A stretch of 64,000 nucleotides of DNA, from contig NZ_MPZV01000002.1 in assembly GCF_002020355.1 (NCBI RefSeq), forward strand, positions 186,001 to 250,000, written 5' to 3'. Origin of the DNA: Thioclava sediminum (GTDB lineage Bacteria; Pseudomonadota; Alphaproteobacteria; Rhodobacterales; Rhodobacteraceae). The notes under the pieces were generated by a model. It searched no databases. It was given only the letters and a program-made list of their open reading frames with translations, and was not told the DNA's origin. Positions 38,034-46,572 of the stretch are shown piece after piece. Position numbers and translations under genes: made by a program. How positions within the stretch are numbered: position 1 is the first letter of the stretch; every line of letters starts with the position of its first letter.

Positions 38034-39119
38034 ATGAACCGCAGATCCTTTTTGAAAACCACCGCCGCCACGGCTGTCGTCGCGGGCGTCGGCGTCCCGG
38101 CTTTCGCCGCTGACGAGCCGCTGAAAATCGGCTTCATCTATGTCGGCCCCGTCGGCGACATGGGCTGGTCCTACCAGCACGACCAAGGTCGTCAGGCGAT
38201 CGAAGAAAAGTACGGCGACAAGGTGAAGACCTCGTTCATCGAGAACGTGCCGGAAGGCCCCGATGCCGAGCGCGCGCTGACCCAGCTGGCGCTGGACGGC
38301 AACAAGCTGATCTTCGCGACCTCGTTCGGCTACATGGACGCGGTGATGAACGTCGCCAAAAAATTCCCCGACGTGAAATTCGAGCACGCCACCGGCTACA
38401 AGCTCGCGGACAACGTCGCCACCTACGACGCCAAGTTCTATCAGGGTCGCGCCATTCAGGGCACGATCGGCGGTCGCATGACCAAGACCAACAAAATCGG
38501 CTATATCGGTTCCTTCCCGATCCCCGAGGTCTATCAGGGCATCAACGCCGCCTATCTGGCCGCGAAGAAGGTGAACCCGGATATCGAGATGAAAGTGGTC
38601 TGGGCCTACACCTGGTTCGATCCGGCGAAAGAGGCTGACGCGGCCGCAGCCCTGATCGCGGATGGTGTGGACGTGCTGCTGCAGCACACCGACTCGACCG
38701 CGCCGCAGGCGAAAGCTCAGGAAGCGGGCAACGTCATCACCTTCGGTCAGGCCTCGGATATGTCGAGCTTCGCGCCGATGCCGCGCGTCGCGTCGACCAT
38801 CGACAACTGGGCGCCCTATTACATCGAGCGCGTCGGTGCGGTCATGGACGGCTCGTGGAAGTCGGAAGCCACCTGGGGCGGCATCGACAGCGGCATGGTG
38901 GAGATCGGCGAGATCTCCTCGGCCGTGCCGGACGACGTCAAGAAAGAGGCGCTGCAGCTCAAGGACGATATCGGCTCGGGCAAGGTCCATCCCTTCACCG
39001 GCCCGCTGAACAAGCAGGACGGTACGGCCTTCCTCGCCGATGGCGAAATGGCGACCGACGATCAGCTTCACTCGATGACCTTCTACGTCGAGGGGATCAC
39101 GGCAGAACCGCCGAAGTAA
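38034..39119 (+). CDS. BMP-family ABC transporter substrate-binding protein
   Basis: A 361-residue periplasmic binding protein of the basic membrane protein (PnrA-like) family. PnrA-type members bind purine nucleosides. The signal sequence NRRSFLKTTAATAVVAG has a twin-arginine motif, so Tat export is likely, with cleavage near AFA-ADEP. The mature protein shows the family start LKIGFIYVGPVGDMGWSYQHDQG. GGAG lies 7 nt before ATG 38034. It is the last gene of the xdh-BMP operon, with its own short spacer and a strong terminator after it. With xdhABC it suggests uptake and oxidation of purines. Confidence 0.93.
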   Translation: MNRRSFLKTTAATAVVAGVGVPAFAADEPLKIGFIYVGPVGDMGWSYQHDQGRQAIEEKYGDKVKTSFIENVPEGPDAERALTQLALDGNKLIFATSFGYMDAVMNVAKKFPDVKFEHATGYKLADNVATYDAKFYQGRAIQGTIGGRMTKTNKIGYIGSFPIPEVYQGINAAYLAAKKVNPDIEMKVVWAYTWFDPAKEADAAAALIADGVDVLLQHTDSTAPQAKAQEAGNVITFGQASDMSSFAPMPRVASTIDNWAPYYIERVGAVMDGSWKSEATWGGIDSGMVEIGEISSAVPDDVKKEALQLKDDIGSGKVHPFTGPLNKQDGTAFLADGEMATDDQLHSMTFYVEGITAEPPK

Positions 39120-39143
39120 GTCAGTCCTACTGATGCGAATGGG

Positions 39144-39172
39144 AAAGGGTCGGCCGCGCGCCGGCCCTTTTT
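39144..39172 (+). terminator. Intrinsic terminator of the xdh-BMP operon
   Basis: An 11-bp stem, AAAGGGTCGGC (39144-39154) with GCCGGCCCTTT (39160-39170), one G-U pair, loop CGCGC and a run of five T. It lies 24 nt after the binding-protein stop. Confidence 0.9.
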
Positions 39173-39261
39173 CGTTGTTTCGCAAGTGTCTTTTCACTTC
39201 ACGTTAGCGTCAGACTTGTTCCACAGGCTGATTCGTCGCAGGATTTGAAAGGCGGGTCTTC

Positions 39262-39291
39262 TTGACACATTCAAACAATTGCATCTATCGA
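39262..39291 (+). promoter_or_regulatory. Possible sqr promoter
   Basis: A consensus -35 TTGACA at 39262-39267 is followed at 18 bp by the weak -10 candidate TATCGA (39286-39291). It lies 44 nt before the sqr ATG. A weak -10 next to a perfect -35 would fit an activated or repressed promoter. I did not find an ATTC-N8-GAAT SqrR/BigR-type operator in this spacer. Confidence 0.4.
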
Positions 39292-39335
39292 GTTAGACGT
39301 GACAAGTTGATGACCGGGTAACGGGAGGGAACAAA

Positions 39336-40622
39336 ATGGCACATATCGTGGTGCTGGGCGCAGGTCTTGGCGGCGCCATCATGGCTTATGAATTGCGTGA
39401 CCAAGTCCGCAAGGAAGACGAAATCACCGTCATTACCAAGGACCCGAAGTACCACTTCGTGCCCTCCAACCCTTGGGTCGCCGTCGGCTGGCGCGACCGC
39501 AAGGACATCACCGTCGATCTCGAACCGACGATGAAGAAGAAGAACATCAAGTTCATCCCGGTCGCGGCAAAGCGCCTTCACCCCGATGACAACAAGGTCG
39601 AGCTGGAGGATGGCCGCGAGGTTTCCTACGATTACATCGTGCTCGCCACCGGCCCGGAACTCGCCTTCGACGAGATCGAAGGGCTCGGGCCCGACGGCTT
39701 CACCCACTCGGTCTGCCATGTCGATCACGCCGAGGATGCCGGCACCGCCTTCAAGCGCTTCTGCGAAGACCCCGGCCCGATCATCGTGGGCGCGGTGCAG
39801 GGTGCATCCTGCTTCGGCCCAGCCTATGAATTCGCCTTCATCCTCGATACCGCGCTGCGCCGGGCGAAGATCCGCGATCAGGTGCCGATCACCTTCGTCA
39901 CCTCCGAGCCTTATGTCGGCCATCTCGGCCTGGACGGCGTCGGCGACACCAAGGGTCTTCTCGAAGGCGCGATGCGCGACAAGCACATGAAGTGGATGAC
40001 CTCGAGCCGCGTGAAGAAGGTCGAAGACGGCGTGATGCATGTCGAAGAGATCGCCGATGACGGCTCCGTCAAGGCGACCCACGAGATGCCGTTCAAATAC
40101 TCGATGATGCTGCCGCCCTTCCGCGGCATCCCCGCGGTCATGGGGCTTGAAGGGCTCGTGAACCCGCGCGGCTTCGTCATCATCGACAAGCACCAGCGCA
40201 ACCCGAAATACCCGAACGTGTTCGGCATCGGCGTCGGCATCGCGATCCCGCCCATGGGCCCGACCCCGGTGCCCTGCGGCGTGCCGAAAACCGGCTTCAT
40301 GATCGAGTCGATGGTGACCGCCACCGCGCATAACCTCGGCAACATCGTACGTGGTCAGGAACCCGACGAGACCGGCACCTGGAACGCGATTTGCTTGGCC
40401 GATTTCGGCGACAGCGGCATCGCCTTCGTGGCCCAGCCGCAGCTTCCGCCGCGCAACGTCAACTGGTCGAGCCAAGGCAAATGGGTCCACCTCGCCAAGA
40501 TCGGTTTCGAGAAATATTTCATGCGCAAACTGCGCAAGGGCACCTCGGAACCGTTCTACGAGAAGACCGCGATGAAGATGCTCGGCATCGACAAACTGAA
40601 AGCGGTCAAGAAGACCCACTGA
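39336..40622 (+). CDS. sqr: Sulfide:quinone oxidoreductase
   Basis: A 428-residue FAD enzyme that oxidises sulfide to sulfur or polysulfide and passes electrons to quinone at the membrane. The N-terminal dinucleotide-binding loop is VVLGAGLGGAIMAYE, and a second FAD motif ends in VFGIGVGIAIP near residue 300. Cysteines at 127 (SVCHVDH), 159 (GASCFGP) and 353 (AICLADF) match in position the three redox cysteines I recall from R. capsulatus SQR. VPKTGFMIESM is a family block. A strong ribosome site (GGGAGGG) precedes the ATG. It stands alone, ended by a strong hairpin. Confidence 0.9.
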   Translation: MAHIVVLGAGLGGAIMAYELRDQVRKEDEITVITKDPKYHFVPSNPWVAVGWRDRKDITVDLEPTMKKKNIKFIPVAAKRLHPDDNKVELEDGREVSYDYIVLATGPELAFDEIEGLGPDGFTHSVCHVDHAEDAGTAFKRFCEDPGPIIVGAVQGASCFGPAYEFAFILDTALRRAKIRDQVPITFVTSEPYVGHLGLDGVGDTKGLLEGAMRDKHMKWMTSSRVKKVEDGVMHVEEIADDGSVKATHEMPFKYSMMLPPFRGIPAVMGLEGLVNPRGFVIIDKHQRNPKYPNVFGIGVGIAIPPMGPTPVPCGVPKTGFMIESMVTATAHNLGNIVRGQEPDETGTWNAICLADFGDSGIAFVAQPQLPPRNVNWSSQGKWVHLAKIGFEKYFMRKLRKGTSEPFYEKTAMKMLGIDKLKAVKKTH

Positions 40623-40653
40623 GCCCAACCGGCACAGATATTTCTTGCCAAAT

Positions 40654-40683
40654 CACGGGGCGGGCCTGCGGGTCCGCCCCGTG
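40654..40683 (+). terminator. Strong hairpin after sqr
   Basis: A 13-bp stem, CACGGGGCGGGCC (40654-40666) with GGTCCGCCCCGTG (40671-40683), contains one G-U pair and a TGCG loop. It lies 31 nt after the sqr stop. No U-run follows, so it may end transcription with help or protect the 3' end. Confidence 0.65.
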
Positions 40684-40783
40684 CTGATTCCTGCCGACGA
40701 TCAACAGAGCGCCGGAACACACAGGTCTGTGAAACGTTTGCCCCCCCGATACGCGGCCAGATGCCGCATGAAAGGGAGACGAC

Positions 40784-42892
40784 ATGAAGACGTTGAAGAC
40801 GACCACTGCGCTCGTTGCCGGCCTTGCCGCGCTGAGCCCGGCGATCCTGCCGTTCAGTGCGCTTGCCCAGGATAGCAATACCGCCGCCGCTGAATGCATC
40901 GCGAAGGCGGTCGCAGATGGCACCCCGATGGAGAAGGCGAAAGCCGATTGCGAGGCCGACGCGGCAAATGCCGATGGCTCCGCCGAAGCTGCGGCAGGCA
41001 CCGATCCGGCGAATGCCGACGCGCCGATGAGCGACAGCGAAGCCGATCAGGCCGCAAAAGCCGCGATCGAAGGCGCAGCCCCGCCCGCCGATCAGGACCC
41101 GGCTGCGAGCGGTGACACCCCCGACGCCAGCGCGAAAGCCGCAGTCGAAGGCGGCGCGGATGTGACCACTCAATCCGAGACCACGGGCACCGATACCAAC
41201 GCCGACGCGGCCGCCGCTGCGACGACGGATGCCAATACCGATGCGAATGCCGATGCCTCTGCCGAGACCGACGCAGCCGCTGCGACCGACGCACAGCCCG
41301 ATGCTGCGGCACCGGAAGAAACCGACGGTTCGGCCACCGCAAACACCGATGGCTCGACCACCGCAACGGCTGATGGCTCGACCGATGCCACCACCCCTGC
41401 CGACGGCCAGACGGACGCCGAGGCGACGAGCACGCTCAGCCCCGACACCACCTCGCAGGACGCCCCTGCCCCGGTGACCGACACCACCGAAAACGCGATG
41501 CAGAACTCGGAGGCCCAAGCGGACAGCACCGCGACGGCAGAGCCCGAGGCGAAACCTGCAGGCGAGGCTTCGACGGACACCACCTCCGACACGCAGGTCG
41601 TGCAGGAAGGCAATGGCGGGTCCGGCGCTGAAGTCGAACCGAAGGTGATCCAGCCAGAAGAGGCCGCCAATGCCGACGCGACCGCGGACGGCTCGGCCAG
41701 CGCGGACACGACCGCAAATGCCGAAACCGATCAGCAGGCGAGCCAAGACACCGCGGCCACCAAGGCGACGAAGCTGCTGGAGAACGCGCTGACCGATACG
41801 AAAGCCGCGATCGAAGGCGAAGCCGTGCAGAACGAGGCGCTCAACGCGCCGACCGACAGCGCCGACTCCGCCGACGCCACCGAAGAGACGGTGACCGAAG
41901 AGACCGCGCGTAGCGCATCCGAAGACTTCTCGACCTCGGTCGACGCCAAGCGCGACGCAGAAGCGCAGGCCACCGCGCAGACCGACTCGTCGAAGAAGAA
42001 AAAGAAAGACCGCCTGAGCACGCTGGAAACCGCCGCGCTCTCGGGTCTTGGTGCGCTCGCCGTGGGGGCGATCCTGAACAACGGCTCGAAAGTGGCCGTG
42101 AACTCGGGCGACCGTGTCGTTGTGCAGCAACCCGATGGTTCTTACCAACTGGTGAAGGACGACAACGCGCTGCTGCGTCAGCCCGGCTCGAAGATTCGCA
42201 CGCAGGACTACGCGGACGGCTCGTCGCGCACGATCGTGACCAAGCCCGATGGCAGCCAGATCGTCACCGTCTATGACGCCCAGCGCCAGATCCTGAAGCG
42301 GACGCTGGTCCAGCCCGACGGCACGCAGTACCTGCTGGTCGACGACGCGCGCGGCGCCGACCCGGTCGACGTCTCGGCGCTTCCCAAGCCCAAGCCCGTC
42401 GCGACGGTTTCGTCCAGCAACGAGCAAGCGCTCCGTGATGCGCTGACCCGTCAGAGCGGCATCGACCGTACCTTCACGCTCTCGCAGGTGCGCAACATCA
42501 CCCCGGTGCGTGATCTCGCCCCCGCGATTTCGGTCGAGAACATCAACTTCGAGACCGGGTCCGCCGCGATCCAGCCCGATCAGGCGCAGGCCCTCTCGGC
42601 TCTGGGTCAGGCGATCCAGCAGCGCATCGACGAGAACCCGCGCGAGCTGTTCCTCGTGGAAGGCCATACCGACGCCGTCGGCAGCGCCGCCTACAACCTC
42701 GCGCTCTCGGACCGTCGCGCGGAATCGGTTGCGCTGGCTCTGAGCGAGTATTTCGACGTGCCCGCCGAGAACCTCGTGGTGCAAGGCTATGGCGAACAGG
42801 ACCTGAAGGTGCAGACCGAAGGCGCCTCGGAAGCCAACCGCCGTGCCGCAGTGCGCCGGATCACCGATCTTCTGCGCACCGCCTCGAACTGA
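40784..42892 (+). CDS. OmpA-family protein with a long Ala/Asp/Thr-rich disordered region
   Basis: A 702-residue exported protein. The signal peptide (about residues 1-28) ends SALAQ. Residues about 35-400 are low-complexity, rich in Ala, Asp, Glu and Thr and nearly free of aromatic residues, so acidic and disordered. A lysine cluster (KKKKKDR near 404-410) and a hydrophobic stretch (LSGLGALAVGAIL near 418-430) follow. Next comes a beta-rich region with DGSxxLVxD-type strands. The C-terminal OmpA-like domain (about 575-702) has FETGSAAIQPDQ, EGHTDAVGS and YNLALSDRRAESV, which bind peptidoglycan. A good ribosome site (AAGGGAG) precedes the ATG. It may tether the envelope, with a long acidic spacer. 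Confidence 0.88.
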   Translation: MKTLKTTTALVAGLAALSPAILPFSALAQDSNTAAAECIAKAVADGTPMEKAKADCEADAANADGSAEAAAGTDPANADAPMSDSEADQAAKAAIEGAAPPADQDPAASGDTPDASAKAAVEGGADVTTQSETTGTDTNADAAAAATTDANTDANADASAETDAAAATDAQPDAAAPEETDGSATANTDGSTTATADGSTDATTPADGQTDAEATSTLSPDTTSQDAPAPVTDTTENAMQNSEAQADSTATAEPEAKPAGEASTDTTSDTQVVQEGNGGSGAEVEPKVIQPEEAANADATADGSASADTTANAETDQQASQDTAATKATKLLENALTDTKAAIEGEAVQNEALNAPTDSADSADATEETVTEETARSASEDFSTSVDAKRDAEAQATAQTDSSKKKKKDRLSTLETAALSGLGALAVGAILNNGSKVAVNSGDRVVVQQPDGSYQLVKDDNALLRQPGSKIRTQDYADGSSRTIVTKPDGSQIVTVYDAQRQILKRTLVQPDGTQYLLVDDARGADPVDVSALPKPKPVATVSSSNEQALRDALTRQSGIDRTFTLSQVRNITPVRDLAPAISVENINFETGSAAIQPDQAQALSALGQAIQQRIDENPRELFLVEGHTDAVGSAAYNLALSDRRAESVALALSEYFDVPAENLVVQGYGEQDLKVQTEGASEANRRAAVRRITDLLRTASN

Positions 42893-42913
42893 GGTTGAGC
42901 CAGAGACAAAAGC

Positions 42914-42940
42914 AAAGGGCGCCCTGCGGGGCGCCCTTTT
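42914..42940 (+). terminator. Intrinsic terminator of the OmpA-family gene
   Basis: An 11-bp perfect stem, AAAGGGCGCCC (42914-42924) with GGGCGCCCTTT (42929-42939), a TGCG loop and a T-rich tail. It separates this gene from the tRNA on the other strand. Confidence 0.9.
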
Positions 42941-42968
42941 CGCATGTCTCCCGAAAGAGAGGGAGGAG

Positions 42969-43045
42969 TGGTGGCGAGGGGGGGACTTGAACCCCCGACC
43001 CCACGATTATGAGTCGTGTGCTCTAACCAGCTGAGCTACCTAGCC
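42969..43045 (-). tRNA. tRNA-Met (anticodon CAT)
   Basis: A 77-nt cloverleaf on the minus strand with an encoded CCA end. The acceptor strands are GGCTAGG and CCTCGCC, with one mismatch (U4 opposite C69). The D stem is GCTC/GAGC. The anticodon arm is CACGA-CTCATAA-TCGTG with anticodon CAT at 43009-43011 on the plus strand. The variable loop is 5 nt and the T arm is GGGGG-TTCAAGT-CCCCC. The regular paired 1-72 and lack of initiator features point to elongator Met. tRNA-Ile with a modified CAT anticodon cannot be fully excluded. Confidence 0.9.
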
Positions 43046-43182
43046 ACTGGGGGGCTAACTAGGCAAAGCGGATCGTCCAGTCAAGGACGTTTTGCGGGAA
43101 ATTTGCCCCCATTTCGCTGCGGCATATTGGGAATTGGCGAAGCCGCGCGCAAAGGCTAGGCATGAGGGGAAAAGGAGAGACC

Positions 43183-45348
43183 ATGCACGCCGCCCCTGCC
43201 CTGCCCCTGACACGCGATATCGTTCTGATCGGGGGCGGACATACCCATGCGCTGGTGCTTCGGATGTGGGGGATGAACCCGCTGCCGGGTGTCCGGCTGA
43301 CCGTGATCAATCCAACCCCCTCCGCGGCCTATTCGGGAATGCTGCCGGGCCATGTCGCGGGGCATTACACGCGCGACGAGCTGCAGCTCGATCTGGTGAA
43401 GCTCGCGCGGCATGCGGGCGCGCGGCTGGTTCTGGGGCGCGCCACGGGGCTCGACCGGGCGCGGCGGCTGATCGAAGTGCCAGGGCGTGCGCCGATCGCC
43501 TATGACGTGGCCTCGATCGATATCGGGATCACGGCCGAGATGCCGCAACTTCCGGGCTTTCTCGACCACGTCGCGCCCGCGAAGCCGCTCGACGCTTTCG
43601 CCGATGCCTGGGACGCTTTCGCAGCCAATCCGCCCGTGTCGCCAAAGATCGCCGTGGTCGGCGGCGGCGTGGCGGGGGTGGAGCTCGCGATGGCCTGCGC
43701 GCATCGGCTGCCGCAGGCACAGGTCACGGTCTATGAGGCTGCGCCCGAGTCGCTGCGCGCGCTTGGCGCCGGCGCGCGGAACGCGATGCTGGCGCACTGC
43801 GCGCGGCTTGGCGTGACCATCGAGACCGACGCGGCGCTGATCGGCGCGGGAAAAGGGCAGCTCCTGCTGGAAGGCGGCCGCACGGCGGAGGCCGATTTCA
43901 TCATCGGCACAGGCGCCACGAAACCCGCCGACTGGCTGCCCGAGACCGGGCTCGATCTGACCGACGGCTTCGTCACGGTCGGCCCGACGCTGCAAAGCTC
44001 CGACCCCGCGATCTTCGCCGCAGGCGACATCGCACATCTCAGCCACGCGCCGCGCCCCAAGGCGGGCGTCTATGCGGTGCGCGAAGCGAAGCCGCTCTTC
44101 GCCAACCTGCGTGCGGCGGCGTCAGGCGGCGCGATGAAGACCTATCAGCCGCAACGCGATTATCTGAAGCTGATCTCCACGGGCGGCAAGCAGGCGGTGG
44201 CCGACAAATGGGGCCTGCCGTTGAACGGTGCATGGCTGTGGCGCTGGAAGGACCATATCGACCGCAAGTTCATGGCGAAGGTCCACGACCTGCCCGCGAT
44301 GCTGCCGCCGCCGCTACCGCGTGAGCACGCGCAGGGGATCGAAGACGTTCTGGGCAGCAAACCGATGTGCGGCGGCTGCGGCGCGAAGCTCGGCGGTCAG
44401 GCGCTGCGCGAGGCGCTGTCCGATCTGCCCGCGCCCGCGCGCGGCGATGTGCTGAGCGGTCCGGGCGACGATGCCGCCGTGCTGTCTTGTGGCACGCAAA
44501 CGCAGGTCTTCACCACCGATCACGTCCGCGCCTTCACCGAGGACCCGTGGCTGTTGGGCCGGATCGTGGCGCTGCATGCGATGAGCGACGCCTGGGCGAT
44601 GGGCGCAGCCCCGCAGGCGGCCTTGGCGCAGGTCACCCTGCCCCGCCAATCAGAGGAACTCGGCGCGCGGGCCCTGCGCGAGATGCTTAGCGCGGCGTCC
44701 GAGGCTTTCCGCGACGCGGGCTGCGATCTCATCGGCGGCCATACCTCGATGGGCGCGGAGCTGACACTGGGCTTCACCGTGACCGGGCTGGCGGAGCGGA
44801 CTTTGGGCCAAGACGGCGCGACGCCCGGCGAGGTGCTGATCCTGACGAAGCCCCTTGGAACGGGCGTGGTCCTCGCCGCCGAGATGGCGAAACACGCGCC
44901 GGGCGAGGTGGTGGCAGGCGCGCTGGAGAGCATGGGTCGCAGCTCTGCCGAGGCCTCCGTGATCCTCGCGCCGGTGGCCTCTGCGATGACGGATGTGACG
45001 GGCTTTGGCCTCGCGGGGCATCTGCTGGGTCTGTGCGAGGCGTCGGGCGTCTCGGCAGAGCTGAACCTCGCCGCGATCCCGCTGCTCGATGGGGCCGAGG
45101 CTTTGGCCGAGGCAGGCGAGCACTCGACGCTTCTGCCGCAAAACATCGCCAATTGCGCGGGCCGGATGACCGCGCCGCCGGGCCCGCGAACGGAGCTGCT
45201 GCACGATCCGCAGACCTCGGGCGGGTTGCTGGCGAGCGTGCCCGCGGCGCAGGCTGCGGAGGTTCTGGCAAAGCTGGAAGCGGCAGGCTACCGCGCCACG
45301 CAGATCGGCGTGATTGCGGAGGGTCCGGCGTTCCTGCGGGTGCGGTGA
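43183..45348 (+). CDS. selD: Selenide, water dikinase SelD fused to an N-terminal FAD/NAD oxidoreductase domain
   Basis: A 721-residue fusion. Residues about 12-330 form an NADH-dehydrogenase-like flavoprotein with two dinucleotide motifs (IVLIGGGHTHALVL and IAVVGGGVAGVELAMA) and an FAD-binding end (PAIFAAGDIAHL). Residues about 390-721 are SelD, which makes selenophosphate from selenide and ATP. Its catalytic thiol region is MCGGCGAKLGG near residue 394, with Cys and not Sec, then GPGDDAAVL and IGGHTSMGAEL. I start at ATG 43183, with AAAGGAGAG upstream. The facing gene on the other strand, mnmH, uses selenophosphate, so the pair supplies 2-selenouridine to tRNA. The fusion suggests a flavin step that feeds reduced selenium. 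Confidence 0.93.
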   Translation: MHAAPALPLTRDIVLIGGGHTHALVLRMWGMNPLPGVRLTVINPTPSAAYSGMLPGHVAGHYTRDELQLDLVKLARHAGARLVLGRATGLDRARRLIEVPGRAPIAYDVASIDIGITAEMPQLPGFLDHVAPAKPLDAFADAWDAFAANPPVSPKIAVVGGGVAGVELAMACAHRLPQAQVTVYEAAPESLRALGAGARNAMLAHCARLGVTIETDAALIGAGKGQLLLEGGRTAEADFIIGTGATKPADWLPETGLDLTDGFVTVGPTLQSSDPAIFAAGDIAHLSHAPRPKAGVYAVREAKPLFANLRAAASGGAMKTYQPQRDYLKLISTGGKQAVADKWGLPLNGAWLWRWKDHIDRKFMAKVHDLPAMLPPPLPREHAQGIEDVLGSKPMCGGCGAKLGGQALREALSDLPAPARGDVLSGPGDDAAVLSCGTQTQVFTTDHVRAFTEDPWLLGRIVALHAMSDAWAMGAAPQAALAQVTLPRQSEELGARALREMLSAASEAFRDAGCDLIGGHTSMGAELTLGFTVTGLAERTLGQDGATPGEVLILTKPLGTGVVLAAEMAKHAPGEVVAGALESMGRSSAEASVILAPVASAMTDVTGFGLAGHLLGLCEASGVSAELNLAAIPLLDGAEALAEAGEHSTLLPQNIANCAGRMTAPPGPRTELLHDPQTSGGLLASVPAAQAAEVLAKLEAAGYRATQIGVIAEGPAFLRVR

Positions 45349-45351
45349 GAA

Positions 45352-45371
45352 AAGGGTCGCGCCCGACCCTT
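45352..45371 (+). terminator. Hairpin after selD
   Basis: An 8-bp perfect stem, AAGGGTCG (45352-45359) with CGACCCTT (45364-45371), starts 4 nt after the selD stop. No T-run follows. A second GC-rich dyad, CCCTCCC-GGGG-GGGAGGG, sits at 45459-45476 in the same convergent spacer, closer to mnmH. Confidence 0.5.
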
Positions 45372-45522
45372 GGGTGGGCGCTTTGACCGGTCGGTGGCTT
45401 GGCGCGTTATCTCGCAAGTCCGGAAGACATTCCAACTCGCGATGACATCGCCGATGCGCCCTCCCGGGGGGGAGGGTCGGGCGCGGCCCGGGACTGGTCG
45501 CCCGCGCGGAGGGCTCACGTAC

Positions 45523-46572
45523 TTAGCGCTCCGCCATCTCCTGCGCCTCTTTCACCACCTGCGCAGCCAGCCCCTCGATCGCCTCCGGCGCGAGGCTTTC
45601 CGCCTCGATCACCCGCTCATGTTCCACATGGCGCGCGCGGTGCTTCTCGTATCGTGGATCGTAATGGTCGCGCATCAGCTCGCCCGCCAGCGCCGCATAT
45701 TCCCCCGCCGTGGCCTGTGCCTGCCACGCCGCGATCCGCTCGGCGGGTTGGAAGGGCCGCAGCTGATCGAGCACCGCCAGCAGCCGATCGGCATCCGCCG
45801 TGATATCCGCATAGGCCCGCGCCAGGTACTGCGCCCGCTCCGACAGCGGCGCACGCACTCGCAGGCGCGGAGCGTCCTTGATCGCGGCCCAGATCCCCGC
45901 GGGCAGTTGCAGATCACCGATCTTGGAGCTTTCCGCCTCCAGCAGCACCGGCCGCGCCGGATCGAGCGCCGCGATCTCCATGATCAGCCGCGACTCGAAA
46001 TCCTTCTGGCTGGACTGGCCGCCCTCCATCGCCCCGAAGAGCGAGCCGCGATGATTGGCGAGCCCCTCCAGATCGATGACCTGCGCACCCTGCGCCCGCG
46101 CGGCTTTCAGGATGTCGGTCTTCGCGGTGCCGGTGTTTCCGTCGAGAACGACCACCGGACAGGGCATCGCGGCAAGCCCGGCCTCCACGACCAGCGACCG
46201 GAAGGCCTTGTAGCCGCCCTCGACAAGCTCCACGCGCCAACCGACCTGCTTCAGGATCGTCGCGAACGACCCCGAACGCTGCCCGCCGCGCCAGCAATAG
46301 ACCAGAGGCCGCCAGCCGCCTTCCTTATCGGCCAGTGGCCCTTGCAGGTGTTTCGCAGCATTCCGCGCCACCAGCGCCGCGCCGATCTTGCGCGCATCGA
46401 ACGGCGCGACCTGCTTGTAGATCGTGCCGACACGGGCGCGCTCCTCATCGTCGAGCACAGGCAGGTTGATGGCGCCGGGGATATGATCCTCGGCGAATTC
46501 CGAAGGTGAGCGCACATCGATGATCGTGTCGAAATCGAGCGCGGCGACCTCGGCAATCGAGGTAAGTTTCAT
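45523..46572 (-). CDS. mnmH: tRNA 2-selenouridine synthase
   Basis: A 349-residue enzyme (SelU/YbbB) that replaces 2-thiouridine with 2-selenouridine at the wobble position of some tRNAs, using selenophosphate from SelD. The N-terminal rhodanese domain has its catalytic Cys93 in VYCWRGGQRSG. The C-terminal P-loop domain has GNTGTAKT at 145-152; the usual Gly before Lys is Ala here. QKDFESRLI and LEAESSKIGD are family blocks. It is convergent with selD across 174 bp. Its ATG overlaps the stop of the L,D-transpeptidase gene by 1 nt, so those two form an operon. Confidence 0.94.
   Translation of the reverse strand: MKLTSIAEVAALDFDTIIDVRSPSEFAEDHIPGAINLPVLDDEERARVGTIYKQVAPFDARKIGAALVARNAAKHLQGPLADKEGGWRPLVYCWRGGQRSGSFATILKQVGWRVELVEGGYKAFRSLVVEAGLAAMPCPVVVLDGNTGTAKTDILKAARAQGAQVIDLEGLANHRGSLFGAMEGGQSSQKDFESRLIMEIAALDPARPVLLEAESSKIGDLQLPAGIWAAIKDAPRLRVRAPLSERAQYLARAYADITADADRLLAVLDQLRPFQPAERIAAWQAQATAGEYAALAGELMRDHYDPRYEKHRARHVEHERVIEAESLAPEAIEGLAAQVVKEAQEMAER

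Noticed and set aside
40634-40656. A fifth copy of the GGGATATTT repeat after sqr
   Set aside because: CAGATATTTCTTGCCAAATCACG shares only the ATATTT and CCAA parts and lies between tandem genes; too weak to include.
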